Position numbers and translations under genes: made by a program. Under the pieces are notes generated by a model. It made no database searches. It was not told where the DNA came from and saw only the letters and a program-made list of their open reading frames with translations. Below, in pieces: positions 21,151 through 30,546 of a DNA stretch of 64,000 nucleotides (its first letter is position 1; every line of letters starts with the position of its first letter). The stretch comes from an uncultured Lachnospiraceae bacterium (GTDB taxonomy: Bacteria; Bacillota; Clostridia; Lachnospirales; Lachnospiraceae), in contig CAJODN010000003.1 of assembly GCA_905233695.1 (NCBI GenBank), positions 1,542 through 65,541 of the forward strand, in the 5' to 3' direction.

Positions 21151-21179
21151 TTGATATATAGGAAGACAGGATGTATAAT
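21151..21179 (+). promoter_or_regulatory. Promoter of the 21301 gene
   Basis: TTGATA-17 nt-TATAAT. Confidence 0.75.
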
Positions 21180-21253
21180 TAAAGACATAAATTGTGTCGT
21201 GATACAATATAACGACAACTATTATGATGAAAAATGACGTAACATACATAGAA

Positions 21254-21270
21254 CGACATATATTATGTCG
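21254..21270. promoter_or_regulatory. Candidate operator palindrome
   Basis: CGACATAtatTATGTCG; related imperfect palindrome GACATAAATTGTGTC at 21184-21198. Confidence 0.5.
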
Positions 21271-21300
21271 CAAACCATCACATTTACAAGGAGACCTTAC

Positions 21301-21798
21301 ATGGATTCTATCAGAAAAAACCCTTCAAGAAAAGAGTGCGAAGACCAGATAAGAAGAATACTGATGACAGAGGTATTGCAGAACGGCAAGAATACACATT
21401 TCAAATCTGCAAAAGACTTCATGCGCTACTTCGAGTCTCTGTACCTTGCCGGCGACAGTCTTAGCAAGCAGGTGCAGCGCGCGATAAAAGCGATGGATCT
21501 TCCGAAAGACGATGACGGCTATTTCATTATTAATAAGACGAGCGAGCAGATGGAGGAAGACAGGGAGATTGGCAAATTACTTCGTGCTACTAATGCCACA
21601 AGTGTAGATCTTTCGAACTGCGAGACATTCTTTCTTAAAACGGAGAAAAAATACAAGGATTATCTGATGACTCTAATAGAAGAATCAGAGACATTTAAAG
21701 GAAAATACGTAACAATAGTAGATTCAAGCGACGGTCTCATTTTTTACACAGAGAATAAGTCTAACTTGGAGACGTTAATAGAAAGTTTAATACAGTAA
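21301..21798 (+). CDS. Uncharacterised protein, possibly a divergent ArgR-like winged-helix regulator
   Basis: ATG 21301 with AAGGAGA; SAKDFMRYFESLYLAGDSLSKQVQRAIKAM resembles an HTH layout. Confidence 0.45.
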   Translation: MDSIRKNPSRKECEDQIRRILMTEVLQNGKNTHFKSAKDFMRYFESLYLAGDSLSKQVQRAIKAMDLPKDDDGYFIINKTSEQMEEDREIGKLLRATNATSVDLSNCETFFLKTEKKYKDYLMTLIEESETFKGKYVTIVDSSDGLIFYTENKSNLETLIESLIQ

Positions 21799-21955
21799 TT
21801 CCCCCTGACATGTAGGAATCGTGCATGCTACTCGATACAAAAAAATAATAATTGCTTATATTAATAAGAATTGATGTCTGTTATAATTAATTTGCCACTT
21901 GTAAAAAAAGGAATTGGCATAATTTTATGACATTTACCCTAAAAAGGAATAAATA

Positions 21956-23368
21956 ATGAATAAAAAGAAAAAACTCAAAATAAAGATTGTTGCAATTACA
22001 CTGATGATGGTACTTACGGGAACACTTCTCAAAACGGCAGAGGTCAAAGCTCTTGAACCGTGGCCCGGCGCAGTGGATACGGTGAGTAGATCCGCAATAG
22101 TAATGGATGTTGATTCCGGAGCGATTCTGTACGAGAAGAATATTGACACTCAGTGCTATCCCGCAAGTATTACCAAGATCTTAACAGTGCTTCTTGCACT
22201 TGAGAATAGTGACCTTAATGAGGTAGTAACATTTTCAGGGGATGCAGTATTCAAGAACGAGGGCGCCTCATCACACATCGGTCGAGATCTTGACGAGCAA
22301 ATGACAATGGAGCAGTGCCTTTATGCCGTTATGCTTGAATCTGCCAATGAATGTGCCTACGCCGTAGCCGAGCACGTAGGTGGCGGAGACATCAATAAGT
22401 TCATACAGATGATGAACGACAGAGCCAAGGAGCTTGGCTGTACGAATACACATTTCTCCAATCCAAACGGACTCCCGAACCCTGACCACTACGTGTCAGC
22501 GAGAGATATGGCGCTTATCAGCAGGGAGGCTTATCAGAATAAAATGTTCGATAAGATTACCGGAACAAAGTCTTACACGATTCCGCCCACCAATAAGCAT
22601 GCTGAGCCGACACTTCTCAATAATCATCATGCGATGCTTAATTTCTATCAGACCAGCAGATACTTGTATCCGCCTTGCGTCGGTGGTAAGACCGGTTATA
22701 CCAATGATGCCGGCGCCACACTGGTGACCTATGCGAAGAAGAATAATATGACCTTGGTGGCCGTGACTTTGGGTGGCGATACTCAGACTTATTATACCGA
22801 TACTACCAATATTTTGAATTATTGCTTTGATAACTTTACTGCGTATAATCTGTCGTCCGGTAGCGAGGTCGGTGTTGACAACTTGACCGGCAAGCTGGGC
22901 GTTCTTAACAGCGACAGTAAATACATTATGAAGGGGGAGAATTCCAGCGTAATACTCCCTAACGGAGCGGACTTTAGTGACACTAAGAGCAAATTAGTCC
23001 CGGTTAACAATGGAAAAGACGACGTCGCAGGACGGATACAATACTATTACGGCGATAGGTATGTGGGCGCAGCGGACCTCATTTACCATAAGGCGAGGAA
23101 GGTGCCGTATCCCTTCCACAATATCGATCCCGAATACGGCGGAAGCGAGATTAAGTACTTAAGAATTGACTTTAAAATGATACTTATTGTGATCGCGATT
23201 CTTTTAATAGCATTTGCAACGTATAAATTCATGAAGAGAAAATCCGGCGTAATTCTCCTTAAGAGAAAGAGAAGGACGGATACGAGAGTCAGAAGAAGGC
23301 AGAAGCCGAGGTATACCGTAATCGAAAGAGGTAGACAGAAGTCTCGAAGAAGACGTAGACGAAGATAA
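21956..23368 (+). CDS. D-alanyl-D-alanine carboxypeptidase (PBP5 family) with C-terminal TM and Arg-rich tail
   Basis: SITK, SAN and KTG motifs. Confidence 0.95.
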   Translation: MNKKKKLKIKIVAITLMMVLTGTLLKTAEVKALEPWPGAVDTVSRSAIVMDVDSGAILYEKNIDTQCYPASITKILTVLLALENSDLNEVVTFSGDAVFKNEGASSHIGRDLDEQMTMEQCLYAVMLESANECAYAVAEHVGGGDINKFIQMMNDRAKELGCTNTHFSNPNGLPNPDHYVSARDMALISREAYQNKMFDKITGTKSYTIPPTNKHAEPTLLNNHHAMLNFYQTSRYLYPPCVGGKTGYTNDAGATLVTYAKKNNMTLVAVTLGGDTQTYYTDTTNILNYCFDNFTAYNLSSGSEVGVDNLTGKLGVLNSDSKYIMKGENSSVILPNGADFSDTKSKLVPVNNGKDDVAGRIQYYYGDRYVGAADLIYHKARKVPYPFHNIDPEYGGSEIKYLRIDFKMILIVIAILLIAFATYKFMKRKSGVILLKRKRRTDTRVRRRQKPRYTVIERGRQKSRRRRRRR

Positions 23369-23415
23369 TCGATATGGAAAATGTGTTATAAAACCAAAAT
23401 CTAAAGGGGGACAGT

Positions 23416-24051
23416 ATGGAAGCACCATTTCCGATGGATCGAAGCGAGAAAAAAGAGTTCGAATTCGAAGTAATCGAGAAGCTGATTGATGAAAATAACG
23501 GAATAGTCAGGACGAAGCAAATAACTGATCTGGGAATTGACTATAGAAGAATTATAACTTATGTGGACGAAGGTCGACTTATCAGGGTAAAAAGCGGATA
23601 CTATGCCATCAATCTCGACACATACAATGAAGAGGACCTGATTGCGGGAATGTTTCCTGACGGAGTGCTCACTATGGAGACGGCGCTTTATTACTATGGT
23701 TATCTCAAGACACGCCCCTTTGTCTGGAAAATTGCGGTGAGTAAGAACACATCCAAGTCCCGCTTCAAGATGGATTATCCGGCTCTTGAGCCATATTATT
23801 CTGAGAAGGAAGTTCTTAGCCTCGGGGTAACGGAGACCACGATTGGCAACTCAACAATGAACATTTACACGAAGGATCGTCTCATATGCGATGTGCTTAA
23901 ATATGAAGATAAGATGAAGCGCGAGGACTTTAAAACCGTCGCGCTTGCCTATATTCAGGATGATGACAAGGATGTGTCGTCCCTTATGGAATGTGCGTCT
24001 AAGCGCAAAGTAAGACAGAAAGTTCAGAATATGATAGGTGTGTGGCTGTAG
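23416..24051 (+). CDS. AbiEi-like antitoxin/transcriptional regulator
   Basis: NNGIVRTKQITDLGIDYRRIITYVDEGRLIRVKSGYYAI; LTMETALYYYG. Confidence 0.8.
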   Translation: MEAPFPMDRSEKKEFEFEVIEKLIDENNGIVRTKQITDLGIDYRRIITYVDEGRLIRVKSGYYAINLDTYNEEDLIAGMFPDGVLTMETALYYYGYLKTRPFVWKIAVSKNTSKSRFKMDYPALEPYYSEKEVLSLGVTETTIGNSTMNIYTKDRLICDVLKYEDKMKREDFKTVALAYIQDDDKDVSSLMECASKRKVRQKVQNMIGVWL

Positions 24052-24897
24052 ATGTTGAACCCTAATCTTATTAAAATTAAATCCAAGGAACTGGACATTC
24101 CCTATGAGAATCTTCTTATGGGATGCATTCTTGAGGAGACGGTGAAGTTCGTATCCTCGAACTACAAGGAAGAGCTGTGGGTGATTAACGATAGTGCCTT
24201 AGGGCTTGCTTCATATAAGAGAAGCTTGAATGATACCCTCATTCTATCCTATTCCGGCTCGGAAGAAATGGAGGATTTCGTACGGAAGCTTTCAATGTCC
24301 ATCGTGTCATATTATATGAATCTTGATATCAAGGTGGCTACGGAGTTTCTGTCTCAGAGTACCGTTTGTTTTCGGCTGGATATATTGAAAATGCGCATTC
24401 CCTTCGTACTTGTTGTGCAGAAGACGGGAGAGCTTAACACATTTCCAAGAGAGAAGACGCTGATGCTTACCTTAGAGAATGCGAAGGCCATTCACTACAT
24501 GGAATACCCTCTTGAGGAACGGATATCAGAGCTTGTATTCGATATTCTTGATAAGCTAGAGTTACTTAATGAGATGAATTCCTACATAGACCTATACGAT
24601 ATTCTGAAGACGGAGACTGTTGAAGGGCGTAAGGTTAAGGAATGTCTCTCGGGGAAATGTGAGAAAAAAAGCGGATTCGATATGAAGAGATTCGAGGTCC
24701 TTCGAAGCTATGGTGACTATGCTTACATGAAGAAGAAGTGGAAGCGCGCCGTTAGGCAGGCGAAGCGAGACGAATTGGAATGGTCAGAGGTTCATGAACT
24801 TATAATCAAGTTCACGGAGCCAATTTATAAGGCGATGCTTTCAGACGACCTTTTCTTCGGGGATTGGATTCCGGAGATAGGAAGGTTCCTTGATTAA
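24052..24897 (+). CDS. Divergent AbiEii-like partner protein
   Basis: Start codon directly abuts the AbiEi-like stop (TAGATG); layout resembles AbiEii but catalytic motifs not recognisable. Confidence 0.5.
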   Translation: MLNPNLIKIKSKELDIPYENLLMGCILEETVKFVSSNYKEELWVINDSALGLASYKRSLNDTLILSYSGSEEMEDFVRKLSMSIVSYYMNLDIKVATEFLSQSTVCFRLDILKMRIPFVLVVQKTGELNTFPREKTLMLTLENAKAIHYMEYPLEERISELVFDILDKLELLNEMNSYIDLYDILKTETVEGRKVKECLSGKCEKKSGFDMKRFEVLRSYGDYAYMKKKWKRAVRQAKRDELEWSEVHELIIKFTEPIYKAMLSDDLFFGDWIPEIGRFLD

Positions 24898-24915
24898 ACC
24901 CGCAAAGGAGACTTA

Positions 24916-26364
24916 ATGGAAACCCTTAGTGAGAAGCTTAGAAACTTAGAAACCGATGGGGCATATCCATTTCATATGCCGGGACATAAGAGGCAACTTG
25001 ACGGTGCTTATAGGTACGATATAACCGAGATAGAAGGATTCGACAACTTGAACAGTCCGCGAGGAATCATTGCTGAGATGAATAAGTCCATTGCCGACCA
25101 CTACTATTCTGAAGTGAGCTTCTTCACGGTAAATGGCTCTACTTGCGGTAACTTAAGCGCCATTTCGGCGGTTGCAGATATGGGCGATACCATACTCATC
25201 GCACGGAATTGCCATAAAAGCGTGATTAACGCAGTGATCCTTCGGAAGCTCAATGTGGAATATATTAATCCAAAGATGTATAACGATTCCTTGATTGGAT
25301 TCGTTTCGGTAAGTAGCGTTATGCAGGCGGTTACTTCACTCGAGTCACGTGGCACGAAGCCGAAAGCCGTTGTTATAACAAGCCCCACATATGAAGGAGT
25401 CGTCTCAGACGTCAAGGGAATAAGCGAGTTCCTTCACTCTAAGGACATACCGCTTATTGTGGACTCGGCTCACGGAGCGCATTTTCACTTTGATAGCGCA
25501 TTTCCGGAGGACAGTCTTCGTGATATTGACATATGCATAATGAGTGCACATAAGACACTGCCGGTGCTTAACCAAGGCGCCATTATCCATGTCAACTCGG
25601 ATTTGGTTGATCCTGAAAATGTCATGAGATACATTAGCATGTATCAGACCAGCTCTCCCAGTTATGTAATAATAGAGAGTATGAGCCGTGCGCTAGAGTT
25701 AATTGATGAGAAGAACCCGTTCCCCGAATATGTCGCTAATCTTCGCAGATTCTACGAGAAAACGGCGGATTTACGGACTTTATCGGTGGAACCCATCTCA
25801 AGTGACAGGGATATGGGTAAAATCGTAATCTATACGAATAATTACCTGACCGGAGATGAACTTGGCAGGACTCTTCGAGAAGATTACCGTTTCGAGCTTG
25901 AAATGTACGGGCGAGATTATGTCCTCGCCATGACAAGTTGTATGGATACTGCGGAAGCACTGGATGGCCTGGCGGAGGCACTTGTTACGATAGATAAGGG
26001 TATAGATATTTCTGCAAAATGTGATGCGGAGCCAGGGCAGATTATAGATACTTCGACTAAGGGGGATGCCGACTTGAGACAAAGAATAGATTATCTAAGG
26101 CACCACGAGAAGAGAATGGAACCCTTTGAAGCCGTTAAGAACACTGTATCGATGCCTGTTGAAGAAACTATAGGCAAGATTGCCGGCGAAGTAGTAACTG
26201 CCTACCCACCCGGGATACCCGTTATAATACCCGGAGAAATAATTGATGAAAGCGACGTAGACTATATGAAGGAGACCCCATGCTATACTGTATTATGGGC
26301 AAAAGCTCAACAGGAAAAGACACAATTTTCAAAAAGCTACTCAGCGACAAGGAACTGGGCTTAG
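24916..26364 (+). CDS. Orn/Lys/Arg decarboxylase (PLP fold I)
   Basis: PFHMPGHKR, SAHKTLPVLNQGA, AYPPGIPVIIPGE. Confidence 0.93.
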   Translation: METLSEKLRNLETDGAYPFHMPGHKRQLDGAYRYDITEIEGFDNLNSPRGIIAEMNKSIADHYYSEVSFFTVNGSTCGNLSAISAVADMGDTILIARNCHKSVINAVILRKLNVEYINPKMYNDSLIGFVSVSSVMQAVTSLESRGTKPKAVVITSPTYEGVVSDVKGISEFLHSKDIPLIVDSAHGAHFHFDSAFPEDSLRDIDICIMSAHKTLPVLNQGAIIHVNSDLVDPENVMRYISMYQTSSPSYVIIESMSRALELIDEKNPFPEYVANLRRFYEKTADLRTLSVEPISSDRDMGKIVIYTNNYLTGDELGRTLREDYRFELEMYGRDYVLAMTSCMDTAEALDGLAEALVTIDKGIDISAKCDAEPGQIIDTSTKGDADLRQRIDYLRHHEKRMEPFEAVKNTVSMPVEETIGKIAGEVVTAYPPGIPVIIPGEIIDESDVDYMKETPCYTVLWAKAQQEKTQFSKSYSATRNWA

Positions 26365-26867
26365 AAAATGTCGTAAGCTACACAACTCGCCCAATCCGTG
26401 CCAACGAAACCGATGGCGTGGAATACCACTTCGTTGACACTGCGAAGCGAGACGACCTTCAGAGCCAAGGCAAGATCATAGAGCTTAGAACATACAATAC
26501 TTGCTACGGTCCATGGGACTACTTCACCGTTGACGACGGACAAGTGAACATTGATGAGAAGAACTATATCGTAATCGGAACCCTTGAATCCTACGAAAAG
26601 ATGCGGGACTACTACGGAAATACCAAAATCCTGCCGATATATATAGAAGTAGAGGATGGTATCAGGCTTCAGCGCGCCCTCAATCGGGAGAAGAAGCAGA
26701 AGCATCCTAAGTATAACGAAATGTGCAGGCGATTCCTTACGGATGATGAAGATTTCTCTAAGGACAAGTTGGAGAAGGCCGGAGTTAATCGCATTTTCAA
26801 GAATATTGTTATTAAAGACACTGTAAACGAGATTAAAGAATATATAAGAAGTAATGCCGTGAGTTAA
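26280..26867 (+). CDS. Guanylate kinase-like protein
   Basis: [36 protein letters not shown]. Confidence 0.88.
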   Translation: MLYCIMGKSSTGKDTIFKKLLSDKELGLENVVSYTTRPIRANETDGVEYHFVDTAKRDDLQSQGKIIELRTYNTCYGPWDYFTVDDGQVNIDEKNYIVIGTLESYEKMRDYYGNTKILPIYIEVEDGIRLQRALNREKKQKHPKYNEMCRRFLTDDEDFSKDKLEKAGVNRIFKNIVIKDTVNEIKEYIRSNAVS

Positions 26868-26884
26868 CGAAGAAAGGCAATATT

Positions 26885-27325
26885 ATGGATATAAAGGTTA
26901 ATAGTGCAACACCGGTCAATCAGACAACGGATGCGCCCAAAGTAGAACAAACTGACGACAAATTCAAATTCACGCTTGTATCCAAGATAGATGATGCTAA
27001 TCTCAAGGATAAGCTTTCCGGGCTTATGGATCAGATTAACGAACAAGGTGACAGAATCGCCAAGCATATGGATATAGCTGATATGAAGAAGTACCGCGAA
27101 TTGGTAAAAGAGTTCATGAATGAGGTGGTAAATCGCTCTCATGAATTTACCAGAGAGAATTTCCTGGATAGGAAAGGTCGTCACAGAGTATACGGTATGA
27201 TTCGTCAAGTCGATGATAACCTTGACAGTCTCGCTAAAGAGCTTGTTAAGGAAGAAAAGGATCATATCGCAATCCTCGGTCATATTGACGAGATTCGCGG
27301 ACTGCTCCTCGACATTTCAACCTAG
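26885..27325 (+). CDS. YaaR family (DUF327) protein
   Basis: [52 protein letters not shown]. Confidence 0.9.
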   Translation: MDIKVNSATPVNQTTDAPKVEQTDDKFKFTLVSKIDDANLKDKLSGLMDQINEQGDRIAKHMDIADMKKYRELVKEFMNEVVNRSHEFTRENFLDRKGRHRVYGMIRQVDDNLDSLAKELVKEEKDHIAILGHIDEIRGLLLDIST

Positions 27326-27372
27326 TGTATCTTTTGTCCACCTAATGACCAACCAAATTTATCAAAACACAA

Positions 27373-27409
27373 CCCCTGTCGATTTAAACAAACCGACAGG
27401 GGCATTTTT
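27373..27409. terminator. Terminator between yaaR and desulfoferrodoxin
   Basis: CCCCTGTCG...CGACAGGGGcattttt. Confidence 0.85.
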
Positions 27410-27438
27410 GTGCATTTCAACATGTTAAAATCAACTAA

Positions 27439-27813
27439 CTATATTTCCTTCATCCATAGTCCATGAAGATTACAGTACTCATAGACTGCAACAGGTTTGT
27501 CACCGTCAGCGACTACGAATTCTGCCGCTGGTTTCTCACCCGGATTAAGTGTCTTAGTCTGGCTTCCGTTCGCCGTCTCAAGAACAATGAATTGGATGAA
27601 GTGTTCGTCCAGCATTGGGTGCTCTACTTCACCGACCTGAACCTTAACTACATTTCCGTCAACCGTAACGGAAGGAACGTGCTTTTCTAGCGCCGCATCG
27701 GTTGTTCCGGGCTTAAGCTCTTCCATAGCTGAGCCGCAGCAGGATACGGGAACCTTCGAATCAACGAGCTTCGTAATAATATTACCGCATGTGTTACATT
27801 TGTAAAACTTCAT
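27439..27813 (-). CDS. Desulfoferrodoxin / superoxide reductase
   Basis: CNTCGN...CCGSAM; EHPMLDEHFIQFI; EYCNLHGLW. Confidence 0.95.
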   Translation of the reverse strand: MKFYKCNTCGNIITKLVDSKVPVSCCGSAMEELKPGTTDAALEKHVPSVTVDGNVVKVQVGEVEHPMLDEHFIQFIVLETANGSQTKTLNPGEKPAAEFVVADGDKPVAVYEYCNLHGLWMKEI

Positions 27814-27860
27814 AAGAATTTACCTCCTTCAACGTATTGAATGTCTTTGTTCTTGATGAA

Positions 27861-27888
27861 TTGATTATAACACATCCTGTGGTATAAT
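27861..27888 (+). promoter_or_regulatory. Promoter of the VanZ-like gene
   Basis: TTGATT-16 nt-TATAAT, 6 nt before ATG 27895. Confidence 0.7.
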
Positions 27889-27894
27889 CATATT

Positions 27895-28389
27895 ATGAGA
27901 CGAAAGATTTTTATAGTACTTACAATTATATGGATGATTGTAATATTCGTATTCTCCGCCAAAGAAGCCGATGACTCTGCCAGGGCGAGCAACGAAGTCG
28001 GACTCATAATCGGAACAATTTTTGTACCGGGCTTTGAAGATAAGTCTTTCGAGGAACAGATGGAATTTGCCGACATGATAGATCATCCCGTAAGAAAGAC
28101 GGCACATGCTATGGAATATGCAATCTTGGGTTTCTTGGTAATCGGAATAATATACGGCTTAAAGCTAAGGGTTGTATGGCAGGCGATTATCGCATGGGCT
28201 CTGTCCACACTTTACGCAGCCTCAGACGAATTCCACCAGACATTTGTGGTGGGGCGAAGCGGAGAATTAAAGGACGTGGGTCTGGATAGCGCCGGCGCTC
28301 TTGCCGGAGTCTTGGTCGGAATACTTATATTTAAAATGTACTATAATAGACGGGCAAAAAAGAAAGAACGGGAGCAATTGACAGAGTAG
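27895..28389 (+). CDS. VanZ-like family protein
   Basis: SAKEADDSARAS, RKTAHAMEYAILG, SDEFHQTFVVGRSGELKDVGLDSAGA. Confidence 0.92.
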   Translation: MRRKIFIVLTIIWMIVIFVFSAKEADDSARASNEVGLIIGTIFVPGFEDKSFEEQMEFADMIDHPVRKTAHAMEYAILGFLVIGIIYGLKLRVVWQAIIAWALSTLYAASDEFHQTFVVGRSGELKDVGLDSAGALAGVLVGILIFKMYYNRRAKKKEREQLTE

Positions 28390-28441
28390 TTCGAAACTGA
28401 CATAATGTATGTATAGTGGTTATAGATTATTGAGGTTATAG

Positions 28442-29497
28442 ATGAAATTTGAAGATATTCAAGGGCAGGAGGCGCTTAAGGAACATTTTAAGAGCGCTAT
28501 CCGTCTTGGTAAGGTGAGCCACGCCTACATAATTAACGGTGAAAGGGGTTTTGGCAGGAAAGCTCTTGCGGAAGCCTTTGCTCAGGCTTTACTTTGCGAA
28601 AAACTTAACTCGGATCATGACGAGAATCAGATATCTTTCCCGGGAATAGAGGCAAAAAAGCCGAAACCCGAGGTAATCGAGCCCTGCGAAGAATGCGTAA
28701 GCTGTAAGAAGGCTCGTCATCACAATCATCCGGATATAATCTACATTTCCCATGAGAAACCCAATATCATATCGGCCGATGAGATCAGGACAGAGCTAGT
28801 CGACACCGTGGATATTATCCCATACGAAAGTAAGCGGAAAATCTATATAATCGAAGACGGAGAGTTAATTAATGAGACGGGACAAAACATATTACTTAAG
28901 ACTATTGAGGATCCGCCGGACTATATAACCATAATTCTTCTTACGACAAATGTTGATAAGCTTCTTCCAACCGTATTATCAAGGTGCGTATGTCTTAACA
29001 CAGTGCCCGTAAGCAAGGCGGAGATTAGGGCGCATCTTATGGATAACGGGGTAGTGGATTATCAGGCGGATATGGCCGTAAGCTTCGCAAAGGGTAATCC
29101 CGGCAGAGCCTTGTCTATCGCAAATGACGTTTATTTTCAAGAGAGATGTAAGACGGTATGTAATATAATTCGCGATATTAATCACTATCACGTCAGGGAA
29201 ATATCCAATCTGGCTGCGAGAATCGAAGAGGATAAGGAGAACATGGGCGAATACATGGAGCTTCTGATGATGCTTCTTCGCGACGCAGTTGTCTTTAAGA
29301 CTACGGGTGATGAAGGGCGACTTTTGTTCGCACGGGAGATTCGCTTAATCAGGGAAATGTCGAAGATGAGCTTAAGCAGGCTTAACAGTCTTATTAATAT
29401 AGTAAAAGACACTGATGAGAAGATTCAAGCCGCTGTAACGCCTGACCTGGCTATAGAAATGATGCTAACTAATATGAAGGAGATATATAACACATGA
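28442..29497 (+). CDS. holB: DNA polymerase III delta' subunit
   Basis: HAYIINGERGFGRKALAEAFAQALLC, LLKTIEDPP, LLPTVLSRC. Confidence 0.93.
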   Translation: MKFEDIQGQEALKEHFKSAIRLGKVSHAYIINGERGFGRKALAEAFAQALLCEKLNSDHDENQISFPGIEAKKPKPEVIEPCEECVSCKKARHHNHPDIIYISHEKPNIISADEIRTELVDTVDIIPYESKRKIYIIEDGELINETGQNILLKTIEDPPDYITIILLTTNVDKLLPTVLSRCVCLNTVPVSKAEIRAHLMDNGVVDYQADMAVSFAKGNPGRALSIANDVYFQERCKTVCNIIRDINHYHVREISNLAARIEEDKENMGEYMELLMMLLRDAVVFKTTGDEGRLLFAREIRLIREMSKMSLSRLNSLINIVKDTDEKIQAAVTPDLAIEMMLTNMKEIYNT

Positions 29498-30543
29498 TGG
29501 TAAAAGTAATTGGAGTAAGATTTAGAAATGTAGGGAAAATATACTACTTCGATCCTACGGGATTCGAACTCGAAGTAGGGGACAAGGTCATTGTTGAGAC
29601 GGCAAGGGGCTTGGAACTCGGAACGGTTCTGTTGTCTGAACGCGAAGTCGACGAAGAAAGCATAGTAAGTCCCCTAAAGGGAATAGAGAGAGTTGCTTCC
29701 GAAGAAGATATCGCACATGCCGAGGAGAACAGGAATAGAGAGAAGGACGCATGCGTGACCTGTAAGGAGAAAATTGCAAAGCATGGTCTTGATATGAAGC
29801 TTGTGGGCGCGGAATATACATTCGACAATAAGAAGCTTCTCTTCTACTTCACATCAGACGGAAGGGTTGATTTCAGAGAACTTGTCAAGGACTTGGCAGG
29901 CGTATTCAGAACGAGAATAGAGCTTCGTCAGATTGGAGTGAGGGATGAGGCCAAGCTTCTCGGTGGTCTGGGAATATGCGGTCGAGAGCTTTGCTGTGCA
30001 TCGTATCTGTCGGATTTCGTTCCGGTATCGATTAAGATGGCGAAGGAACAGGGACTTCCCTTGAATCCCTCTAAGATATCGGGAAACTGCGGTCGTCTTA
30101 TGTGCTGTCTCAAGAATGAGAACGAGACTTATAAGTACCTTAACAGCAATCTTCCCAATAAAGGCGATACAATAATTACACCTACCGGTCGGGAAGCAGT
30201 TGTTGAAGAGCTCGGAGTGCTTCGTCAGCAAGTCGTTGTTGTTGTGGAAGGTGAGGACGATATTAAGGAACGAATAACGTATCACGTAAGCGAGATCGAG
30301 TTCAAGGGCAAGAAAGGTGTCGATGTAGAGGTCACTGATGAGGAGGAAAAAGAGCTGGAGGCTCTCGAGGATAACGAGAATGATGAAATAGAAGTAAACA
30401 GTGACGAAAAATCAGCTGACAATCGTTCCGATGACAAAAAGAAGGACGATTCATACCACTCAAGAAACAAGAAGCATAGAGGCAAGAAGAGAAGAAACAA
30501 GAGATTCAACAAGAATAAGAAAAATGAAAAGGATGAAAAGTAG
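29494..30543 (+). CDS. ricT: PSP1-domain protein RicT (YaaT)
   Basis: GLGICGRELCCASYL, KISGNCGRLMCCLKNE; synteny with holB. Confidence 0.93.
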   Translation: MMVKVIGVRFRNVGKIYYFDPTGFELEVGDKVIVETARGLELGTVLLSEREVDEESIVSPLKGIERVASEEDIAHAEENRNREKDACVTCKEKIAKHGLDMKLVGAEYTFDNKKLLFYFTSDGRVDFRELVKDLAGVFRTRIELRQIGVRDEAKLLGGLGICGRELCCASYLSDFVPVSIKMAKEQGLPLNPSKISGNCGRLMCCLKNENETYKYLNSNLPNKGDTIITPTGREAVVEELGVLRQQVVVVVEGEDDIKERITYHVSEIEFKGKKGVDVEVTDEEEKELEALEDNENDEIEVNSDEKSADNRSDDKKKDDSYHSRNKKHRGKKRRNKRFNKNKKNEKDEK

Positions 30544-30546
30544 CCC

